From assembly GCF_041906005.1 (NCBI RefSeq), contig NZ_JAYRJY010000001.1, positions 992,001-1,056,000 on the forward strand: a stretch of DNA of 64,000 bases. Reading direction: 5' to 3'. The notes below the pieces were generated by a model. That model had not been told where the DNA came from. It made no database searches and saw only the letters and a program-made list of their open reading frames with translations. Below are positions 57,288-64,000 of the stretch, piece after piece; position 1 is the stretch's first letter, and the number at the start of each line of letters is the position of its first letter. A program made the translations under genes and the position numbers. The DNA is from Ferrovibrio sp041906005. GTDB taxonomy: Bacteria; Pseudomonadota; Alphaproteobacteria; Ferrovibrionales; Ferrovibrionaceae.

Positions 57288-58781
57288 TCAACCGGATCGT
57301 TTGCCCAGCACGCGGCTGACGGCATCCTGCCAGCCGGCATAAAGCCGCTGGCGCGTGGCGGCATTCATGCGCGGCTCGAAACGCCGTTCGCAATGCCAGC
57401 CATAGGCCACGGCATCCAGCCCGGAATACACGCCCACCGCCAGGCCAGCCAGATAGGCCGCGCCGAGCGCCGTGGTCTCGATCACGCGCGGCCGTTCCAC
57501 CGCCACGTCGAGCATGTCGGCCAGGAACTGGCAGAGCCAGTCATTGGCCACCATGCCGCCATCGACACGCAAAGCCGTGGGCGACACCGCGCCATCGGAT
57601 TTCATTGCCGCCGTGAGGTCACGCGTCTGGTAGGCCACCGATTCCAGCGTGGCGCGCGCGATATGCGCCGCACCGGCATCGAGCGTGAGGCCAAGCAGGG
57701 CGCCGCGTGCGTCCGGGTCCCAGTAGGGCGCGCCGAGGCCGACAAAGGCCGGCACCAGATAGACGCCGTGGGTTTCCGGCACGGCGGCGGCCAGCGTGGC
57801 GGTTTCGGCGGCGTCTTTCACCAGATGCAGGCCGTCGCGCAGCCACTTCACGGCGGCGCCGGCCACGAAGATCGAGCCTTCCAGCGCATAGGTGGTTTCG
57901 CCATTGAGCCGGTAGGCGACCGTGGTCAGCAGGCGGTTTTCCGACCGCACGGGCTTGTCGCCGATATTGACCAGCGCGAAGCAGCCGGTGCCATAGGTGG
58001 ATTTCACCATGCCGGGCTGGAAACAGGCCTGACCGAACAGGGCGGCCTGCTGGTCACCGGCGATGCCGGCCACCGGAATGGCATGGCCGAGGATATCGGG
58101 CGTCGTGATGCCGAACTCGCCGCTGCAATCCCTCACGTCGGGCAGCATGGCGCGCGGCACGTCGAACACCTTCAGCAGCGTGTCGTCCCATGCTTGAGCA
58201 TGGATGTCGAACAGCATGCTGCGCGAGGCATTGGTGGCATCCGTGGCATGCACGGCACCACCCGTGAGGCGGAACAGCAGGAAGGAATCGATGGTGCCGA
58301 AACACAGCTCGCCCTTCTCCGCCCGGGCCCGCGCGCCGGGCACATGATCGAGCAGCCAGGCGATCTTGGTGGCCGAGAAATAGCTGTCGATCAGCAGGCC
58401 GGTCTTCTGCTGCACATGATTCCCTAAGCCATCGGCCAGTTTCTGGCGGCAGGTTTCGGCCGTGCGGCGATCCTGCCACACGATGGCGCGATGGATCGGC
58501 CGGCCGGTGGCGCGCTCCCAGACCACGGTGGTCTCGCGCTGATTGGTGATGCCGATGGCGGCGATATCGCCGCCACGCAGGCCGGCCTTGGCGACCGCCT
58601 CGCGCATCACGCTCTGCACGTCGCGCCAGATGTCCTCGGCGTCATGCTCGACCCAGCCATCGGCGGGGTAATGCTGGGTCAGTTCCTTCTGCGCGACGGC
58701 AAGCGGCAGGCCGACGCCATCGAAAACGATGGCGCGTGACGAGGTGGTGCCCTGGTCGATGGCGAGGACAAATTTGCTCAT
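57288..58781 (-). CDS. glpK: Glycerol kinase
   Basis: 497 residues, full length. AIDQGTTSSRAIVFD, GWVEHDAEDIW, RETTVVWERATG, GALLGLTLDAGAAHIARATLESVAYQ and RVDGGMVANDWLCQFLADML are the FGGY-kinase signatures. It makes sn-glycerol 3-phosphate from glycerol and ATP. No glpF or glpD is adjacent. Confidence 0.97.
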   Translation of the reverse strand: MSKFVLAIDQGTTSSRAIVFDGVGLPLAVAQKELTQHYPADGWVEHDAEDIWRDVQSVMREAVAKAGLRGGDIAAIGITNQRETTVVWERATGRPIHRAIVWQDRRTAETCRQKLADGLGNHVQQKTGLLIDSYFSATKIAWLLDHVPGARARAEKGELCFGTIDSFLLFRLTGGAVHATDATNASRSMLFDIHAQAWDDTLLKVFDVPRAMLPDVRDCSGEFGITTPDILGHAIPVAGIAGDQQAALFGQACFQPGMVKSTYGTGCFALVNIGDKPVRSENRLLTTVAYRLNGETTYALEGSIFVAGAAVKWLRDGLHLVKDAAETATLAAAVPETHGVYLVPAFVGLGAPYWDPDARGALLGLTLDAGAAHIARATLESVAYQTRDLTAAMKSDGAVSPTALRVDGGMVANDWLCQFLADMLDVAVERPRVIETTALGAAYLAGLAVGVYSGLDAVAYGWHCERRFEPRMNAATRQRLYAGWQDAVSRVLGKRSG

Positions 58782-58797
58782 GCCTATTCTACTGCAT

Positions 58798-59046
58798 CTA
58801 TTCGGCTGCGGCGCAGCCTTCGGCCTTGAACACGCGTTTCGTGCTGGCGGGGTATTTCAGCAGTTTCGATGCCGGGCGGACCGGCCGCGTCACCAGCCCG
58901 CCGCCGCAATTGGGGCAGATGCCTTTCAGCCTGCCTTCGCCGCAATCGCGGCAGAAGGTGCATTCGAAGCTGCAGATCATCGCATCCGGCGATTCAGCCG
59001 GCAGGTCGGTGTTGCAGCATTCGCAGTTCGGGCGCAGCTCCAGCAT
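58798..59046 (-). CDS. DUF1272 zinc-ribbon-like protein
   Basis: 82 residues. The cysteine array LRPNCECCNTDLP, ICSFECTFCRDCGEGRL and CPNCGGGLVTRP is diagnostic of DUF1272, presumed to bind zinc. The ATG at 59046 has GGAGGAG 8 bp before it; a GTG three codons upstream would sit on that site. It lies between eda and glpK on the same strand with short gaps. Confidence 0.88.
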   Translation of the reverse strand: MLELRPNCECCNTDLPAESPDAMICSFECTFCRDCGEGRLKGICPNCGGGLVTRPVRPASKLLKYPASTKRVFKAEGCAAAE

Positions 59047-59061
59047 CGTCGCCACTCCTCC

Positions 59062-59730
59062 CTATTGGCCTTTGGCGATCTGCACGGCTTTTTTCGCCAA
59101 TGCCGTAATGCCGGCCCAGTCGTTTTTCTGCAGCATCTCCTTCGGCGCCAGCCAGGAGCCGCCGACGCTGCTCACGTTGGGCAGGGCGGCATAGGCGGCG
59201 AGGTTGGCCTCGGTGATGCCGCCGGTGGGGCAGAAGCGCATCTGCGGGAAAGGCCCGGCGAGGCTCTGCAGCGCCTTGATCCCGCCCATCGCCTCGGCGG
59301 GGAAGAACTTGGCCCGCGTGAAGCCCTGCTCCAGCGCGCGCATCACCTCGCTGGCCGTCGCCACCGCCGGCAGGTACGGCAGCCCGGTATCCTTCGCGGT
59401 GTAATACAGCGCTTCCGTCGCGCCCGGCGAGATAACGAATTTGGCGCCGGCGAGCTGGCTGGCGGCGAACTGCGCGGCATTGAGTACCGTGCCGGCACCG
59501 ACCACCGCTTCGGGCACCTCGGCCGCGATGCGTTTGATCGCCTCCAGGGCAGCGGCCGAGCGCAGGGTTATTTCCAGCACCGACAATCCGCCCGCCACCA
59601 GGGCCTTGGCCAGCGGCACGGCCTGGCCGGCATCTTCCACCACCAGAACCGGGATCACCGGCGCGCGGCCGAGGATCGCATCGATGGCGGCGGTACGCTC
59701 CATGGTCTTCTCACTGGCCTTGTCCGGCAT
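59062..59730 (-). CDS. eda: KDPG/KHG aldolase
   Basis: 222 residues from the ATG at 59730 with GGGAGGA upstream. VIPVLVVEDAGQAVPLAKALVAGGLSVLEITLRSAAALEAI, the catalytic Glu in ITLR context, VGAGTVLN and the Schiff-base Lys in FTRAKFFPAEAMGG are present. It cleaves 2-keto-3-deoxy-6-phosphogluconate in the Entner-Doudoroff pathway. An edd gene is not in view. Confidence 0.93.
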   Translation of the reverse strand: MPDKASEKTMERTAAIDAILGRAPVIPVLVVEDAGQAVPLAKALVAGGLSVLEITLRSAAALEAIKRIAAEVPEAVVGAGTVLNAAQFAASQLAGAKFVISPGATEALYYTAKDTGLPYLPAVATASEVMRALEQGFTRAKFFPAEAMGGIKALQSLAGPFPQMRFCPTGGITEANLAAYAALPNVSSVGGSWLAPKEMLQKNDWAGITALAKKAVQIAKGQ

Positions 59731-59776
59731 GATTCCTCCCGTGGTTTGTTTTGCGCAGGATAGCCCCAATTTTTGC

Positions 59777-59869
59777 CGTCATGCCACGGCTTGGCCGTGG
59801 CATCCACGCGTTTTTTGGCTTTGAGCAAAAAAGAACGCGTGGATGCTCGGGCCAAGCCCGAGCATGACG
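59777..59869. repeat. Two-hairpin intergenic palindrome, copy 2
   Basis: The outer hairpins ATGCCACGG-CTTGG-CCGTGGCAT and ATGCTCGGG-CCAAG-CCCGAGCAT flank an inner stem CCACGCGTTTTTTG against AAAAAAGAACGCGTGG. Ends are CGTCATG and CATGACG. It is the most perfect of the three copies and lies in the 186 bp between eda and ureG. Confidence 0.9.
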
Positions 59870-59916
59870 ATTCTATATGGCCGAGGTCGGAGCTGGTTCC
59901 GCGAGTGGATCGGGGC

Positions 59917-60543
59917 CTATTCCCTCAGCCCGCCACTCTTCAGGATGAAGTCGGCGATTTCGGCCACGCCCTTCTCGGCCTTCAGGTTGGCGAAGATGAA
60001 AGGCCGTGTCCCGCGCATCTTCCTAGCGTCGCGGTCCATCACCTCCAGCGAGGCGCCGACCAGCGGCGCGAGGTCGATCTTGTTGATCACCAGCAGGTCG
60101 GACCGCGTAATGCCCGGGCCGCCCTTGCGCGGAATCTTGTCGCCGGCCGAGACGTCGATCACATAGATGGTGATGTCGGCCAGTTCGGGCGAGAAGGTGG
60201 CAGCGAGGTTGTCGCCGCCGGATTCGACGAAGATCACGTCGAGGCCGGGGAATTTCTTCTGCATCTCGGCCACGGCGGCGAGATTGATCGAGGCATCCTC
60301 GCGGATCGCGGTATGCGGGCAGCCGCCGGTCTCGACACCGGCGATGCGCTCGGGTGCCAGCGCGTTGGCGCGGGTGAGGAATTCGGCGTCTTCCTTGGTG
60401 TAGATGTCGTTGGTGACGACGGCGATGTTCCAGTCGTCGCGCAGATGACGGCAGAGCCGTTCGACCAGCGCGGTCTTGCCGGACCCCACAGGACCACCGA
60501 TGCCAACGCGGAGGGGATTCGAGCTGGGAGGATTGGAACTCAT
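59917..60543 (-). CDS. ureG: Urease accessory GTPase UreG
   Basis: 208 residues from the ATG at 60543. P-loop GIGGPVGSGKTALVERL, VTNDIYTKEDAEFL, the metal-binding GVETGGCPHTAIREDASIN (Cys-Pro-His) and VINKIDLAPLVGA. It drives GTP-dependent nickel loading of urease with UreE, UreF and UreH/UreD. It starts inside the ureF stop. Confidence 0.97.
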   Translation of the reverse strand: MSSNPPSSNPLRVGIGGPVGSGKTALVERLCRHLRDDWNIAVVTNDIYTKEDAEFLTRANALAPERIAGVETGGCPHTAIREDASINLAAVAEMQKKFPGLDVIFVESGGDNLAATFSPELADITIYVIDVSAGDKIPRKGGPGITRSDLLVINKIDLAPLVGASLEVMDRDARKMRGTRPFIFANLKAEKGVAEIADFILKSGGLRE

Positions 60544-61259
60544 GACCGGAACAGCCTCGTATACTGGGTTTCGTGCAGCATCGACATCAGGTCGACCATC
60601 GGCGCCGCCGTGCCGCATTCATCCAGCGGGCAGGCCAGCGCGCAGTCTGCCACGCTTTCCACCACTGGCAACAGCATGCTGAGCGCGCGCTGACCATCAG
60701 TCTGGCCCAGCGGAATCAGGCGCACCGCCGCCGAGACCAGATTGGCGGCGAAGGCATGCAGGCAGGCGGCCAGCACCGGACGCAGCGGCAGGCGATGCGC
60801 GGCCGCCGCCACGCCGATGGCGATACTCAGGGCCACCGGCCGCTCGCCGCGTGCGGCGGCGAAGGCATCGATGGCGGGGTGCCCCCAGGCGGCGCGCGTG
60901 ACCATCACGAAGGAACCGCCCTGCTGCGCGCTTTCCAGCGCGGTTTCCGCCGTGCCGCGCCAGGCGGCGGCGAGGTCGGCCAGGTCCTGCAGCCGTGCGG
61001 CATCGCCCCCTTCTGATTGACTGGCGGCCATGTAAGCTTCCTTCAGCAGCACGGCATCCACCCAGGCGGCGCCATGGCGCAGGACATGGCCGATCCAGCC
61101 GCTGAGATCACTGGCGGTTTTCACACGGCCGGTTTCGACCGCGAATTCGATGCCGTGGCTGTAGGAAAAGGCGCCGATCGGATAGCTGGGCGAGAACCAG
61201 GCCAGCAGGCGGTAGAGATCGCCGGGTGCGATGCCGCCCGACTCAGTGCTTGTGGTCAT
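60540..61259 (-). CDS. ureF: Urease accessory protein UreF
   Basis: 239 residues from the ATG at 61259. LAWFSPSYPIGAFSYSHGIEFAVETG is the family N-terminal motif, and the rest is all-helical. It overlaps ureE by 17 bp and ureG by 4 bp, consistent with the UreF-UreG complex. Confidence 0.95.
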   Translation of the reverse strand: MTTSTESGGIAPGDLYRLLAWFSPSYPIGAFSYSHGIEFAVETGRVKTASDLSGWIGHVLRHGAAWVDAVLLKEAYMAASQSEGGDAARLQDLADLAAAWRGTAETALESAQQGGSFVMVTRAAWGHPAIDAFAAARGERPVALSIAIGVAAAAHRLPLRPVLAACLHAFAANLVSAAVRLIPLGQTDGQRALSMLLPVVESVADCALACPLDECGTAAPMVDLMSMLHETQYTRLFRS

Positions 61260-61848
61260 GATCGTGGCTGTGCCCAGACATGGGATCGTGCTCATGCCCG
61301 GGATCGTCGGCATGGGGATGCACATGGGCATGGCCGCCATGGCTGTGGGCATGGCCCTGTTCCGGTTTGCCATAGCGCGAGCCGAGGCCGTAGGGATGCG
61401 CCGGATCGTGGTTATGCTGGCCATAGGCGCCGCCTTCGGGATCGAAGGGCGCCTCCACGGCCTGCACCTGCGCGCCGAGACCTTTCAGCATGTCGACGAT
61501 CACATGGTCGTCGCGGATCAGGATACGATCAGCATGGATGGCGGCCGGCAGATGCCGGTTACCCAGATGCCAGGCCAGCCGCGCCAGCAGCTGCGGCGAG
61601 GCGGCGCGCACCTCCACCAGCGGCTCGATGGCGGCCTTCACTTCAACATAGCCGCCCTGCTCCAGCTTCAGCCCGTCGCCATCGCGCAGCAGCGTCGCCT
61701 CGGGCAGATCGAGCAGGAAGGCCATGCCGTCATCGGCGGTGAGGCGGATGCGACGGCGATGGCGGTCGTGATGCGCCAGCGTGACCGTGGCCTTGCGCTC
61801 GGACGCTGACCAGTGGCCGGCGGGAATGACAGAGGTGGCTTTATTCAT
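61243..61848 (-). CDS. ureE: Urease accessory nickel chaperone UreE
   Basis: 201 residues. The N-terminal domain has LTADDGMAFLLDLPEATLLRDGDGLKLE and LAWHLGNRHLPAAI; the C-terminus is a His-rich nickel-binding tail ending HSHDHDHKH, with over twenty histidines from residue 150 on. It is separated from ureC by 132 bp that contain a palindromic repeat. Confidence 0.95.
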   Translation of the reverse strand: MNKATSVIPAGHWSASERKATVTLAHHDRHRRRIRLTADDGMAFLLDLPEATLLRDGDGLKLEQGGYVEVKAAIEPLVEVRAASPQLLARLAWHLGNRHLPAAIHADRILIRDDHVIVDMLKGLGAQVQAVEAPFDPEGGAYGQHNHDPAHPYGLGSRYGKPEQGHAHSHGGHAHVHPHADDPGHEHDPMSGHSHDHDHKH

Positions 61849-61852
61849 AGTT

Positions 61853-61948
61853 CGTCATGCCACGCCTTGGGCGTGGCATCCATGAGTTGTTTTCCGGTCG
61901 ATTGAAAAATGGAACTCGTGGATGGCACGGCCAAGCCGTGCCATGACG
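61853..61948. repeat. Two-hairpin intergenic palindrome, copy 3, inside the urease operon
   Basis: Outer hairpins ATGCCACGCCTTGGGCGTGGCAT and ATGGCACGG-CCAAG-CCGTGCCAT, inner segment CCATGAGTTGTTTT against AAAAATGGAACTCGTGG. Ends CGTCATG and CATGACG. It sits between ureC and ureE, 4 bp before the ureE start, and could weaken readthrough into the accessory genes. Confidence 0.9.
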
Positions 61949-61980
61949 GTTTTTGTTTGCATGCGCGGGCGGCGAACATC

Positions 61981-63753
<1,773 letters not shown>

Positions 63754-63764
63754 GGTTTTGCCCC

Positions 63765-64000
63765 TTACCTGACCGTGCCCATGATGGCGGCGCGGAAGCC
63801 GTAGACATTGCGCTTGCCGGCATAGGCCACCAGCGACACCTGCCGTGTCTGCCCTGGCTCGAAGCGCACCGCCGTGCCGGCCGGGATATCCAGCCGCATG
63901 CCACGGGCTTTCTCGCGGTCAAATTTCAGCGCCGGGTTGGTCTCGAAGAAATGGTAATGGCTGCCGACCTGGATCGGGCGGTCGCCGGTATTCGCCACCT
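63765..64000 (-). CDS. ureB: Urease subunit beta, C-terminal part
   Basis: The frame is open to the right edge, so the N-terminus lies outside. VANTGDRPIQVGSHYHFFETNPALKFDRE, RLDIPAGTAVRFEPGQTRQVSLVAYAG and VYGFRAAIMG are typical UreB. With UreA (outside the window) and UreC it forms the urease trimer. Confidence 0.95.
   Translation of the reverse strand, partial: VANTGDRPIQVGSHYHFFETNPALKFDREKARGMRLDIPAGTAVRFEPGQTRQVSLVAYAGKRNVYGFRAAIMGTVR

Overview
This is a high-GC chromosomal window from an alphaproteobacterium, probably of Rhodospirillales type. The support is the chvI-chvG-hprK-rapZ-EIIA-HPr-ahcY-divL-like-tsaE-amgK-murU-addB-addA order, a split F1 ATP synthase operon (atpHAGDC without atpBEF), and the AmgK/MurU and AddAB families. 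No genus can be fixed from sequence alone.

Layout. 1-2.6 kb: the end of a 2-oxoacid-dehydrogenase-type acyltransferase, a cytochrome P450 and a GNAT-like protein joined by ATGA overlaps. 2.6-9 kb: a large MscS channel, tRNA-Phe, an ABC-2 exporter pair, a MotA/MotB-type stator pair and a DUF2306 membrane protein. 9-26 kb: the ChvG/ChvI envelope-stress system with PTS-Ntr parts, adenosylhomocysteinase behind a candidate operator, a DivL-like protein with an eroded ATPase domain, TsaE, cell-wall recycling (AmgK/MurU) and AddB/AddA recombination. 26-35 kb: DUF1223, GNAT, Nudix, HtpG, then a Gld-type ABC system with DUF4340. 35-39 kb: DUF1289 and a dipeptide/oligopeptide ABC importer without a binding protein. 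39-43.6 kb: three tandem paralogous lipoproteins, a Rap1a/Tai-like protein, CinA, SfsA, Map and RadC. 43.6-46.3 kb: a TPP riboswitch, thiC and an overlapping bluB.

46.4-49.25 kb is the most unusual part. It is an AT-rich 2.6 kb segment with three unrecognised genes and a decayed gene. It is bounded by two copies of the last 45 bp of atpC plus 80 bp of downstream DNA (125 bp, one mismatch). Beyond these, toward bluB and toward the island respectively, lie two atpC-type terminators whose stems differ by paired changes. It looks like an accessory unit installed at the 3' end of the ATP synthase operon; no integrase is visible.

49.2-54.1 kb: atpCDGAH on the minus strand, preceded by a 350 bp non-coding stretch holding three 15-bp repeats spaced exactly 20 bp. 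54.4-56 kb: a helix-turn-helix protein and a flagellin-like coiled-coil protein. 56.2-59.7 kb: an AraC regulator, glpK, DUF1272 and eda. 59.9-64 kb: urease genes ureG, ureF, ureE, ureC and partial ureB, with a palindromic repeat between ureC and ureE and a 22-residue insertion in UreC. A family of roughly 95 bp two-hairpin palindromes recurs at 46.3, 59.8 and 61.9 kb.
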